Shown here: positions 20,405-28,085 of the stretch, one piece after another
How positions within the stretch are numbered: the first letter of the stretch is position 1
How the letters are laid out: the number at the start of each line of letters is the position of its first letter
Assembly (NCBI GenBank): GCA_000437315.1
Contig: FR899405.1
Location: forward strand, 1-28,657
Direction of reading: 5' to 3'
DNA from: Mycoplasma sp. CAG:472
GTDB taxonomy: Bacteria > Bacillota_I > Bacilli_A > RF39 > UBA660
DNA: 28,657 nucleotides
Notes under the pieces: model-generated
What the model was told of the DNA's origin: nothing
Database searches by the model: none
The model's input: the letters and a program-made list of their open reading frames with translations, nothing else
Program-made: the position numbers and the translations under genes

Positions 20405-20668
20405 CTATTTGTGATTTTTTTCTATTTTATCAATATCATCCTTATTATATATAAACTGCTGTATAAGTTTTGTATTTTCAATATCTACATTAGGATGTTT
20501 GTCTTCACCTTCAACATATTTAACTAAGTGCCTAGACAATTTTTCAATATCCTTTTCAATATCAGCTGGAAAACAACAACTATATTTCATGTCGATAGCA
20601 TCAATTAATTGTAATGTTACAAATAATCCTTCTTCAACTTCATGATTCTCATAAACATATTTACTCAA
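20405..20668 (-). CDS. Hypothetical 87-residue protein
   Basis: I do not recognise this acidic, soluble protein. It starts MSKYVYENHEVEEGLFVTLQLIDAIDMKY, contains an adjacent Cys pair (SCCFPADIE) and ends in a charged helix. TTG 20668 is the start: GAGG lies 9 bases upstream and an in-frame stop (TAG) directly precedes it. It has a sigma-A promoter overlapped by a palindromic operator nearly identical to the one before the 16688 gene, so it may be co-regulated with the transfer genes. As the first gene inside the att end, it could be an early-expressed regulator; this is inference. Confidence 0.72.
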   Translation of the reverse strand: MSKYVYENHEVEEGLFVTLQLIDAIDMKYSCCFPADIEKDIEKLSRHLVKYVEGEDKHPNVDIENTKLIQQFIYNKDDIDKIEKNHK

Positions 20669-20685
20669 CTAAAATCACCTCGTTT

Positions 20686-20717
20686 GAGATGTTAACTCTC
20701 ATGAAAAAATTAATCAA
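20686..20717 (-). promoter_or_regulatory. Sigma-A promoter with the shared palindromic operator
   Basis: The minus strand has TTGATT (20717-20712), 17 bases and TAACAT (20694-20689). The -10 lies inside GAGTTAACATCTC (20698-20686), differing by one base from the site at 16708-16720. Upstream, GCAAACTGACTTG also occurs in the attenuator of the ArpU-like gene. Confidence 0.68.
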
Positions 20718-20766
20718 GTCAGTTTGCAAAAAAAATTAATTATGTGTATAATGGTCTCAATAGAAA

Positions 20767-20796
20767 ATAAAAATACTAGTAAGATTTCTTACTAGT
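20767..20796 (-). terminator. Terminator downstream of tRNA-Trp
   Basis: ACTAGTAAGA and TCTTACTAGT form a perfect 10-bp stem with a 2-base loop. On the minus strand it is followed by ATTTTTATTTT. It lies 37 bases after the tRNA 3' end. Confidence 0.8.
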
Positions 20797-20832
20797 ATAT
20801 ATATATAAATCGTTTAAAAACGATTGATTTTC

Positions 20833-20906
20833 TGGCAGGGGTAGAAGGATTTGAACCCTCGCGAATGGTTTTGGAGACCATCATACTACCACTATATTAT
20901 ACCCCT
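20833..20906 (-). tRNA. tRNA-Trp (anticodon CCA)
   Basis: A complete tRNA on the minus strand: acceptor arms AGGGGTA and TACCCCT pair over 7 bp, the anticodon stem is ATGGT/ACCAT around CTCCAAA (anticodon CCA, Trp), and the T arm is GAGGG-TTCAAAT-CCTTC. The discriminator G is followed by an encoded CCA end. The D stem is AT-rich (ATAT/GTAT). A strong terminator follows. A second, interrupted tRNA-Trp 5' half with a different sequence lies about 200 bases upstream, so this copy may be carried by the mobile element and replace the damaged one. Confidence 0.93.
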
Positions 20907-21100
20907 ATAAATGCTCAATTAAGAGCAAACAATTTATATTATAAAATGATATATTATTATCATTTATAAACTAATTTAATTCGAAATGATATGTTTCAAA
21001 TTTATACTTATGCCACCAAAAGTGCCACCAGTTCAAAACATAACATTTGATAAACCCAGTAGTTATAAGGTAAAATCAGTCTTTTTAACTTTTATAACAA

Positions 21101-21141
21101 AGGTTTTGGAGACTCCTATGCTACCATTATACCACGCCCCT
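21101..21141 (-). pseudogene. 5' half of a disrupted tRNA-Trp (att junction)
   Basis: The minus strand from 21141 reads AGGGGCGTGGTATAATGGTA..., the acceptor and D arm of a tRNA, and continues through anticodon loop CTCCAAA. It then stops matching: after GGAGT-CTCCAAA the stem should continue ACTCC but reads ACCTT. The 3' half is absent. The 12 bases GTCTCCAAAACC are shared with the intact tRNA-Trp. A good promoter precedes it. The simplest reading is a host tRNA gene split by element integration in the anticodon region. Confidence 0.72.
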
Positions 21142-21152
21142 ACGGCAAAAAC

Positions 21153-21181
21153 ATTATATCATAGTTAAACGCCGTAATCAA
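21153..21181 (-). promoter_or_regulatory. Promoter of the disrupted tRNA-Trp
   Basis: The minus strand has TTGATT (21181-21176), a 17-base spacer and TATAAT (21158-21153), 12 bases before the tRNA 5' end. Transcription from here would run through the fragment towards the intact tRNA-Trp. Confidence 0.7.
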
Positions 21182-21218
21182 GAAAAAAATTGTGCATATA
21201 ATTAAAGTGTACACCTAC

Positions 21219-21247
21219 TAGACAAAATTTTGTAGGTTTGATATAAT
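21219..21247 (+). promoter_or_regulatory. Sigma-A promoter, plus strand
   Basis: TAGACA (21219-21224), 17 bases and TATAAT (21242-21247). The region between contains the palindrome ACAAAATTTTGT (21222-21233). It points into the unassigned 21254-21720 region. Confidence 0.7.
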
Positions 21248-21253
21248 ATTTAT

Positions 21254-21720
21254 GTGGTGCATTATGCTAGTCACAATCACTATTTGAAGATGGGGCTAAA
21301 AATCCATTAATTGATACAATTGCACTTTATATATTTGCTGCTTCTGCCCAAGTTGGGGTGAATATGTAATTTAAAATTATAGGGAAATCATAACGGCATA
21401 TGACTAACCCCCTGTAATTAAGCAAAAAAGGAAGAGTTATTCATGTCGTGCGTGGTTATTAGGGATTTAACGAATAATAATGTTGATGAAATCTTAACTG
21501 CAAAAGCGAATAAGAATAGTTTAGATGTGTCAGGGAAAACCTCTAGCGTGTTATTTATTATAAAGATTGAAGTGCGGACTATGTGGCAATCGAGTCATTA
21601 GTTAGGCAACTACTAATTATTTTCTTTAAAGAGAAATCGCCTAAGGGTAACCAAGGGAGAGAAAATAGAGAAATTCAACTCGACCAAAGCCGTAAGATTA
21701 ATTTATAATAAACCATAACA
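21254..21720 (+). other. Unassigned transcribed region, candidate structured RNA
   Basis: No convincing gene is seen in about 470 bases after a good promoter. Two short open stretches exist: one ends ALYIFAASAQVGVNM (stop near 21370) without a start, and one of 52-53 codons starts at about ATG 21443 (MSCVVIRDLTNNN...). Neither matches a family I know. The region is less AT-rich than its surroundings and has RNA-like stems, such as ATTAGTTAG-GCAA-CTACTAAT (a GNRA tetraloop, near 21596-21618) and TTTCT-TTAAAG-AGAAA just after it. It is not tmRNA, RNase P or SRP RNA by the motifs I know. It could be a large ornate RNA or gene remnants. Confidence 0.35.
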
Positions 21721-21747
21721 TTTTTAATAACTTTATAGGAGGGTTAT

Positions 21748-22263
21748 ATGAAAAAAAATAACTGGGTATATAAAGTTTTTTTATGGACTTTTATATTATC
21801 CACCATCTTCAGTTTCTCAACAAATTATTTATCAAGTCATGCTAGCATAGTGGTAATGATACTTATAATATTACTCGTTATAGCAATTGGTATAATCTTT
21901 GATATGATTGGAGCAAGCAGTCTTACAAGTAAAGAATCAACATTTCACTCAATGAATGCTAAAAAAATTAAAGGTGCTAAAGAAACAATTAAACTTATTA
22001 AAAACAATGTTAAAATATCTAGTATATGTAATGATATTGTTGGAGATATATGCGGTATTGTTTCTGGAGGACTTGGTGCTGTACTTGCTATATCAATAGC
22101 AAACATAACTAAAGTTAATATATCTTTAATAAGTGTAATAACTGCAGCTTTAATTTCTTCGCTTACTATTGGAGGAAAAGCAATATTTAAAACAGTTGCT
22201 ATTAAAAATAGTGATAAAATAATTTTTAGTGTTGGAAAATTGTTAAGTTTTTTTAAGAAATAA
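21748..22263 (+). CDS. Conserved membrane protein (four or more helices)
   Basis: A 171-residue integral membrane protein. Hydrophobic segments lie near residues 10-25, 33-56, 100-120 and 125-145, and a conserved-looking cytoplasmic stretch (FHSMNAKKIKGAKETIKLIKNN) follows the second helix, then NDIVGDICGIVSGGLGAVLA. I have the impression of a Firmicutes family sometimes labelled CorB-like or DUF21-related, but it lacks CBS domains and I do not assert transport. ATG follows AGGAGGG at spacing 5. It is upstream of the SleB-like gene on the same strand with a 40-base gap, probably co-transcribed. Confidence 0.8.
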   Translation: MKKNNWVYKVFLWTFILSTIFSFSTNYLSSHASIVVMILIILLVIAIGIIFDMIGASSLTSKESTFHSMNAKKIKGAKETIKLIKNNVKISSICNDIVGDICGIVSGGLGAVLAISIANITKVNISLISVITAALISSLTIGGKAIFKTVAIKNSDKIIFSVGKLLSFFKK

Positions 22264-22303
22264 CAATTTTCTTTTTTTATGCATATATTATAGCGGTGAT
22301 ATA

Positions 22304-22726
22304 ATGATTGTTTCATATAATTCAAAAGAACTTGATTTACTTGCAAGAATAATGCGTGCGGAAGCCTTAAACGAAGGAGAACTAGGAATGTTAATGGTTG
22401 GAAATGTTGTAGTAAATAGAGTGTTAGCAAATTGTTTAACTTTTAAAAATATTAATAGTGTTTATAATGCAATTTATCAAAAAAATCAATTTGTGGGAAC
22501 TACAAGTTCTTTATTCGAAGCTGCTGCGACTACAATGGAAAAAAATTTAGCAAAAAGAATTTTAGATGGAGAATATTATTACCCCGCAACAAACGCATTA
22601 TGGTTTTATGCTCCGAAAAAAGGTGATTCTTGTAAAAATACTTGGTATACTCAAAACCTATCTGGAAGATATAAAAACCATTGTTTCTATAAACCAGATC
22701 CAGGAGTATGTAAAGAAATACATTAA
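22304..22726 (+). CDS. SleB-type cell wall hydrolase
   Basis: A single-domain hydrolase of 140 residues of the SleB/CwlJ (Hydrolase_2) family, lytic for peptidoglycan. It shows the family start LDLLARIMRAEALNEGELGMLMVGNVVVNR with the catalytic Glu in RAEA, the FVG segment, ALWFYAP and the end pattern CFYKP. There is no signal peptide or peptidoglycan-binding domain, so it resembles the short CwlJ-like form, which in spore-formers acts in the spore coat. Whether this organism sporulates is not shown. ATG follows CGGTGAT at spacing 7. A bidirectional terminator separates it from clpB. Confidence 0.9.
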   Translation: MIVSYNSKELDLLARIMRAEALNEGELGMLMVGNVVVNRVLANCLTFKNINSVYNAIYQKNQFVGTTSSLFEAAATTMEKNLAKRILDGEYYYPATNALWFYAPKKGDSCKNTWYTQNLSGRYKNHCFYKPDPGVCKEIH

Positions 22727-22729
22727 AAA

Positions 22730-22752
22730 AAAGGCTAGTTTAACTAACCTTT
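22730..22752. terminator. Bidirectional terminator between convergent genes
   Basis: AAAGGCTAGTT and AACTAACCTTT pair over 11 bp with one C-A mismatch and a one-base loop, flanked by A8 and TTAATT. It overlaps the end of clpB. Confidence 0.55.
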
Positions 22753-24836
22753 AATTCATTATTAATATAATCAACATTAACTATCGTATTTGGTTTGATT
22801 TCATTATTTATAAGTTTTTTAGCAATTAGCGTTTCTAGTTTATTATTAACAAGTCTTTTAAGTGGTCTTGCTCCATAATATTCATCATAACCATTATCAA
22901 TAAAATAATTTTTGGCATTATCAGTAAGATTAATTTTTACATTAATATCAATTAATCTTTTTTCAATTTCTTCGATAATTTTATCAAGGATTTCTTTTAA
23001 ATCGGTTTTTGATAATTTATTGAAAATTATTATTTCATCAAGTCTATTTAAAAATTCCGGTTTAAAATATTTTGGAAGTTCAGAGGTAACTTTATCCTCT
23101 TCACCATTAATAATATATTCACTTCCAACATTTGATGTCATTATAATAATAGTATTTTTAAAATCTACAGTACGACCATTAGAATCAGTAAGTCTTCCTT
23201 CATCAAGAATTTGTAATAATAAGTTAAGTACATCTGGATGTGCTTTTTCTATTTCATCAAAAAGTACAATTGAATATGGATTTCTTCTTACTTTTTCTGT
23301 AAGTTGTCCTCCTTCTTCATAACCAACATAACCTGGTGCTGCACCAATAAGTCTAGATACTGAATATTTTTCCATATATTCACTCATATCTATTCTTACC
23401 ATATGATGCTCATCATCAAATAGTTCATAAGCAAGACTTCTTGCGACCTCTGTTTTACCTACTCCTGTTGGTCCTAAAAACATAAATGAACCAATTGGTC
23501 TGTTAGGATCTTTGATACCACTTCTTGAACGAATAATTGCATCGGATACAAGTTTTAAAGCCTTATCTTGTCCTTTAACTCTTTTTCTTAAATTATCCTC
23601 AAGATTAAGAATCTTTTCTTTTTCACTACTCATAAGTTTAGATATTGGAATATTTGTCCACTTACTTATAACATTTGCTATATCTTCATTTGTAACAGTA
23701 TCTGAAAGTATTCCTTCATCACCTTTTTTAGAAAGTTCATCAAGCTTATTTCTAAGTTCTGGAAGTATTCCGTTTTTTATCCTTGCGGCAGTTTCTAAAT
23801 CATAATTATTCTCTGCTTGTTCTAGTTCAAATGTATATTTAGATATATCAGATTTAACTTTTTTGATATCTTCATTAATAGATTTTTCTTCTTTCCATTT
23901 AGTACTTAACTCTTGTTCTTTACCTTTTAAATCATAAAGTTCTTCATCAATCTTTTCAAGTCTTTTTACAGAAAGTTCATCTTTTTCTTTTTTTAATGCT
24001 TCTTTCTCAACTTGTAATGTTAATATTTTTCTAGTTATTTCATCAAGAGCTGTTGGAACACTATCCATTTGAACTCTTATTGTAGCACATGCTTCATCAA
24101 CAAGGTCTATGGCTTTATCAGGTAAAAATCTATCTGTAATATACCTATTTGATAAAGTTGCCGCACTAACTAAAGCTCTATCTTGAATTGTAACTCCGTG
24201 ATATATTTCAAATCTTTCTTTTAAACCACGAAGAATTGTTATTGTATCCTCGACTGTTGGTTCGCAAACTGTTACTTTTTGAAATCTTCTTTCAAGTGCA
24301 CCATCTTTTTCAATATACATACGATATTCGTTTAAGGTAGTAGCACCAATAACATGTATCTCTCCACGTGCAAGCATTGGTTTTAGAATATTTCCTGTAT
24401 CCATTGCACCTTCAGTTGCACCTGTTCCAACAATTAAATGAATTTCATCAATAAACATTATTAAATTGCCTTCACTTTTCTTAACTTCATCTAAAACCTT
24501 TTTAAGTCTTTCCTCAAATTCACCACGATATTTTGCACCAGCGATAAGTGAGGCCATATTAAGTTCCCAAATTGTTTTATTTTTAAGACTTTCTGGAACA
24601 TCACCTTTAACAATTCTTTGAGCAAGTCCTTCGACTATTGCAGTCTTACCTACACCAGGTTCACCAATTAAAACTGGATTATTTTTAGTTTTTCTAGAAA
24701 GTATTCTAGTTATACTTCTTATTTCTTCATCTCGTCCTATAATTGGATCAATTTTACGATTTTTTACATCGTCATTTATATTACGTCCATATTTTTCAAG
24801 AACGTTTTCATTTTCTTCATTATTTTGATTAAACAT
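22740..24836 (-). CDS. clpB: ClpB-type disaggregase lacking the N-terminal domain
   Basis: An AAA+ chaperone that pulls proteins out of aggregates with DnaK. Domains in order: short N-terminal tail (1-25), NBD1 with Walker A GEPGVGKT (58-65) and Walker B LIMFIDE, the coiled-coil middle domain (about 270-390, marking ClpB rather than ClpA/X), then NBD2 with Walker A GPTGVGKT, Walker B VLFDEIEKAHPD, and the C-terminal domain. At 698 residues it lacks the roughly 150-residue Clp-N domain; the gene starts just before NBD1, with GGAGG at spacing 8 from ATG, so this is natural rather than a miscall. A CIRCE element overlaps its promoter, so HrcA controls it as a heat-shock gene. Confidence 0.96.
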   Translation of the reverse strand: MFNQNNEENENVLEKYGRNINDDVKNRKIDPIIGRDEEIRSITRILSRKTKNNPVLIGEPGVGKTAIVEGLAQRIVKGDVPESLKNKTIWELNMASLIAGAKYRGEFEERLKKVLDEVKKSEGNLIMFIDEIHLIVGTGATEGAMDTGNILKPMLARGEIHVIGATTLNEYRMYIEKDGALERRFQKVTVCEPTVEDTITILRGLKERFEIYHGVTIQDRALVSAATLSNRYITDRFLPDKAIDLVDEACATIRVQMDSVPTALDEITRKILTLQVEKEALKKEKDELSVKRLEKIDEELYDLKGKEQELSTKWKEEKSINEDIKKVKSDISKYTFELEQAENNYDLETAARIKNGILPELRNKLDELSKKGDEGILSDTVTNEDIANVISKWTNIPISKLMSSEKEKILNLEDNLRKRVKGQDKALKLVSDAIIRSRSGIKDPNRPIGSFMFLGPTGVGKTEVARSLAYELFDDEHHMVRIDMSEYMEKYSVSRLIGAAPGYVGYEEGGQLTEKVRRNPYSIVLFDEIEKAHPDVLNLLLQILDEGRLTDSNGRTVDFKNTIIIMTSNVGSEYIINGEEDKVTSELPKYFKPEFLNRLDEIIIFNKLSKTDLKEILDKIIEEIEKRLIDINVKINLTDNAKNYFIDNGYDEYYGARPLKRLVNNKLETLIAKKLINNEIKPNTIVNVDYINNELKVS

Positions 24837-24863
24837 AATTCATTCCTCCTTTTTACGTATATT

Positions 24864-24905
24864 ATTATACTAAAATTATTAGCACTTGTCAATGTTTAGT
24901 GCTAA
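24864..24905 (-). promoter_or_regulatory. CIRCE operator and sigma-A promoter of clpB
   Basis: TTAGCACTT-N9-TAGTGCTAA (24879-24905) matches the CIRCE inverted repeat bound by HrcA, with one compensating change in each arm. On the minus strand TTGACA (24892-24887) lies within it, followed by 17 bases and TATAAT (24869-24864). HrcA binding would cover the -35. Confidence 0.93.
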
Positions 24906-24949
24906 TTATATTATATAAAAAATATAAAAAAATATGAATTATTTTAAAC

Positions 24950-25711
24950 TCATATTTTTAACTTTTGACCTATTTGTAAAACATTTGTAGAAAGATTATT
25001 ATTCCTTTTAATACTATCAACGGTAGTATCGTATTTTCTTGCTATAGACCACAGTGAATCACCTTTTTGAACTATATATATTTTATTTTTCGAAGGAACA
25101 ATTAACTTTTGACCAATACTTAGATTATTACTTTTTAAATTATTTAATGCTTTTAAATTATCTACAGTAGTTCCATACATATTAGCAATTTTATATAAGG
25201 TATCTCCCTTTTTAACTATATAAATATTTTGATTATCATTACTTTCTTTTATTTTTAGTCTTTGGCCAATTGATAATAAATTTGATTTTAAGTTATTAAT
25301 TGATTTAAGTTCATCAACTGTCATGTTATATTTTTTAGCTATACTCCATAAAGAATCGCCTTTCTTAACTACATAATAATCACTTTCTTCATTTAATGAA
25401 TAAGGAACACCAATATAATTTGCAAGAGCCTTAACAACTGCTTCAGCTAAATCCTCCCAATTATTTTTTATAAGATTTACATCATCACCAGTACTATCTA
25501 AAAATCCATACTCTACAATTAAAGTTTCATTATTTGGGGTATCTCTAAGTAAATAATAATAATCTTTTGACGGATTACTTGGAAGTCTTCTTTGGTAATA
25601 TTTTCTAACATTTTGGCCTGAGGATTCTAGTTCTTTTGCAATTAATTTAGACAGTGCATCACTATTTCGAAGTGCATATATTATTTCGGCTCCATCGCCA
25701 CCTGGTGATGG
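24950..25711 (-). pseudogene. N-acetylmuramoyl-L-alanine amidase with three LysM repeats, 5' part missing
   Basis: The frame is open from 25711 and encodes the C-terminal half of an Amidase_3 domain (GAEIIYALRNSDALSKLIAKEL..., with the catalytic Glu in LIVEYGFLD) followed by three LysM wall-binding repeats, each with KGD(S/T)L and ending IGQ(K/R)L. The N-terminal zinc-binding His and Glu part is absent and no start or Shine-Dalgarno precedes it; a stop lies directly upstream (25714-25712). The loss coincides with the edge of the dinD/serine-recombinase element, so the gene appears cut by its insertion. A start at 25324 would give only a LysM fragment. Confidence 0.85.
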
Positions 25712-25741
25712 TTAAAGTGTAACTACTCTTTATTTTTTACG

Positions 25742-25763
25742 ATTTTGGTGTTTACACCAAAAT
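25742..25763. repeat. Perfect inverted repeat near the element edge
   Basis: ATTTTGGTG and CACCAAAAT around TTTA give 9-bp arms. There is no T tract after it on either strand, so it is not a typical terminator. It lies 30 bases inside the putative boundary and may be a recombinase-binding site. Confidence 0.5.
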
Positions 25764-25797
25764 GGGATATATCATCTATTTTCAATAGTTTTAATAA

Positions 25798-26628
25798 TTA
25801 TTGATTACTTCCAATTTTTTGTAATTCATCTTTCTCTAATTCTTTTATAGATTTTTCTGGAGTTGGTAAAGTTTCTGGCATATTACCACCAAGTTCCTCA
25901 ATTGCTTTTCTAACGGTTCTACCTACATTATAATGAGTTAAACAAGCATCATCTTCATTATCTATATTATCTTTTTTTAGTTTAGCTTCTGTTTGTGTAA
26001 TACGGAACAAATTCGCACCTAATTCCTCACTCCCCATATAATCAAGAATATCTTCATTTTCTCTTATGTTCTTACGTTTTGCTATTTGTTTAGCTGTTTC
26101 TCCATTATAAAGTCCTTTATATCCATAATTATTAAATTTGCCAAAATTTTCTACACCTGCTTCTCTAGCAGTTTTAAATAAATATTTATTTTTATTATTA
26201 ACAAGAATTCTAGTATATAATCTTTTTTCATCCTCAGTTAACTTTGAATATTCTAATTCAGTAATTTCCTGTTTTCTAGTTTGTACTGCAAAATAAGTTT
26301 GCCCAAGAGCGACTGATTTTTTTCTAGGATTTGCATTTTGAACTATTAAATAACAAGCATATCTAGATAAACGATAATCAATAGTTTCCCTTTTTGTCTT
26401 TGATCCTATGTCAACCATTTTCCTGAACTCGGGAAAATGGTCACTTACTTTATTATTACTAGTTTCACAAGCAATCATTGCACGTTTTATAACTTTATGA
26501 AAATTTTCCCATTTGCTATATTCTAGTAAAGGCATTAATTCTCTTGCTTCCCAAAATTCATTTCCATATTCATCAATATGTTTTATACTTTCAAAAGTTT
26601 TTTCAGTATATTCTTCTATATTACTCAT
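25798..26628 (-). CDS. dinD: DNA-damage-inducible protein D
   Basis: The protein (276 residues) follows DinD throughout: an N-terminal BRO/KilA-N-like domain (EFWEARELMPLLEYSKWENF), the central LSRYACYLIVQNANPRK and QTYFAVQTRKQE motifs, the YGYKGLYNGET segment, DYMGSEELGANLFRITQTEAKL, and the end VGRTVRKAIEELGGNMPE. In E. coli DinD is SOS-induced and inhibits RecA filament activity. ATG has GGAGG at spacing 9. An imperfect LexA-type box lies in the promoter spacer, fitting SOS control. It is separated from the serine recombinase gene by 120 bases and appears to be cargo of that element. Confidence 0.94.
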   Translation of the reverse strand: MSNIEEYTEKTFESIKHIDEYGNEFWEARELMPLLEYSKWENFHKVIKRAMIACETSNNKVSDHFPEFRKMVDIGSKTKRETIDYRLSRYACYLIVQNANPRKKSVALGQTYFAVQTRKQEITELEYSKLTEDEKRLYTRILVNNKNKYLFKTAREAGVENFGKFNNYGYKGLYNGETAKQIAKRKNIRENEDILDYMGSEELGANLFRITQTEAKLKKDNIDNEDDACLTHYNVGRTVRKAIEELGGNMPETLPTPEKSIKELEKDELQKIGSNQ

Positions 26629-26652
26629 TTTAACTAACCTCCCTTGCTATAT

Positions 26653-26681
26653 ATTATATCAAATGTTTGTTCTTATATCAA
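26653..26681 (-). promoter_or_regulatory. dinD promoter with LexA-like box
   Basis: The minus strand has TTGATA (26681-26676), 17 bases and TATAAT (26658-26653). In the spacer, AGAACAAACATTTG (26673-26660) resembles the Gram-positive LexA box CGAACRNRYGTTYG, with two mismatches. Confidence 0.62.
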
Positions 26682-26728
26682 TTATTTTTTGTCCTGTATA
26701 AGTAGTTTATCAAATTTTTATGTACACC

Positions 26729-26747
26729 TTGTCGCAACTTGCGACAA
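26729..26747. repeat. Perfect palindrome after the recombinase gene
   Basis: TTGTCGCAA-C-TTGCGACAA has 9-bp arms and lies 5 bases after the recombinase stop. There is no T tract, so it is not a clear terminator. It is GC-richer than its surroundings and could be an operator or recombination site. Confidence 0.55.
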
Positions 26748-26751
26748 AGTT

Positions 26752-27972
26752 CTAAGCATTTAACATACTAAATTTATAGATAATTTCTATGTTTCTATCC
26801 TTATCTATAATAATTTTATCTATTAAAGCTCCAATTAATTCTCTTGATGGATTATCAATATCAATCAATTCTCTTATTTTATCTTCGTAATTTTTTAAAT
26901 CGTTCTTATTAATCTTTTTATCATTTTTTGCATCTCGTAAACTTTGAATTTTCTCTCTTATTTTAATTAGAGAATTTTCTGTTTCTCTAGAAATTCTTAA
27001 ATACATTTCTTCAGATACTATGCCATTAAATTTATCTTGATACAACATATCTAATTTACTAATTAAGGCTTTTTCTTGCTTTCTTAAATCATTTATACTG
27101 TTATTAACATCACTATCATCTTTTTTATTAATACTTTTAGATATTTCTGATAAATCTAATTTATTTAAATACTTTTTACAAGTATTTTTAATAACTTCTA
27201 GTAATGCTTTCTCTAATTTATCATACGGACTAAAATGAGGTTCACACATTCTTCTTTTAGGATCTCTTGAATATCTATTGCAATTAATAGTCCAATAATC
27301 ATGATTTTTTCTATAAGAAATTGTTAAAGTATTACCACATTCTTTACAATATAATAAATTTTCAAATAACCTTTTTTCTCTCTTAGTAATAGTAGTTTTA
27401 GTAGTTCTTTTAATATTATTTTGAACACTTTCAAATATAAACCTATCTACTAATGGCTCATGGGTGTTTTTAACAATATCCCAATTACTTTTTGGTAATG
27501 ATTTTTTCTTTTTGGATTTATATGATACTTTAGTTTGTACACTTTGTACCATATCACCAACATACATTTGATTTTTTAAAATCTTTTTAACAGAAGAAAT
27601 AGTCCACATAGGATTATATTTAGCTTTTGAATTAGGATTCTTTCTCTTCAAACTACTAGGTGTTTTAATATTATTATCATTCAAATAAGTAGTTATTTCA
27701 GAAAGCCCTACTCCGTTATAAGCCATATCAAATATCTTTTTTACCACCCATGCATACTCCGGATCTGGTATTAAGTGTCCTTTATCATTTGGATCTCTTA
27801 AATATCCATAACTTGGAGCACTTCCAATAAATTTACCATTTTTCCTTTTGTCATTTAAAACATTACGAATTTTAATAGAATTTTGTTTACTATAATAATC
27901 ATTACAAGCAAATAACCATGTTGCTGAATCATTGCTTGCTTGATTAATCGCATTATCGTATCCTTCCAACAT
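26752..27972 (-). pseudogene. C-terminal part of a large serine recombinase (split gene)
   Basis: This carries the recombinase domain (about residues 30-150, GSAPSYGYL... with the helix-turn-helix ITTYLNDNNIKTP), the zinc beta ribbon (CKECG ... C, with a further Cys at MCEPHF) and the C-terminal coiled coil of large serine integrases. It lacks the catalytic domain. It begins inside the second of two tandem copies of an 83-base segment, in a different frame from the catalytic fragment; removing one copy would join both parts into a protein of about 550 residues. It is probably inactive as it stands. Confidence 0.88.
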
Positions 27973-28085
27973 AGAAATAAATCTTATTCCATTTTCTGGA
28001 ACGTTGCTGAGTCATTACTTGCTTGATTAATCGCATTGTCGTATCCTTCCAACATAGAAATAAATCTTATTCCATTTTCTGGAAA
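27920..28085 (-). repeat. 83-bp tandem duplication that splits the recombinase
   Basis: 27920-28002 and 28003-28085 are two adjacent 83-base copies differing at three or four positions (for example gaatc/gagtc, attgc/attac, attatc/attgtc). Because 83 is not a multiple of three, the frame shifts. Both copies encode MLEGYDNAINQASNDSAT. Confidence 0.92.

Noticed and set aside
20723..20751. Plus-strand promoter-like TTGCAA-17-TATAAT
   Set aside because: The -35 is weak and transcription would run antisense into the tRNA terminator and tRNA-Trp; the A/T-rich sequence makes chance likely.
20986..21168. 60-residue plus-strand frame over the split tRNA
   Set aside because: It reads through the antisense of the tRNA fragment and att-like repeats; no ribosome site is seen.
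21254..21720. tmRNA, RNase P RNA, SRP RNA or a known riboswitch
   Set aside because: None of the conserved ends or core motifs of these RNAs that I know are present.
22912..23805. Plus-strand frames opposite clpB and the frame opposite the membrane protein at 21945-22430
   Set aside because: They are antisense shadows of conserved genes and have no Shine-Dalgarno or family resemblance.
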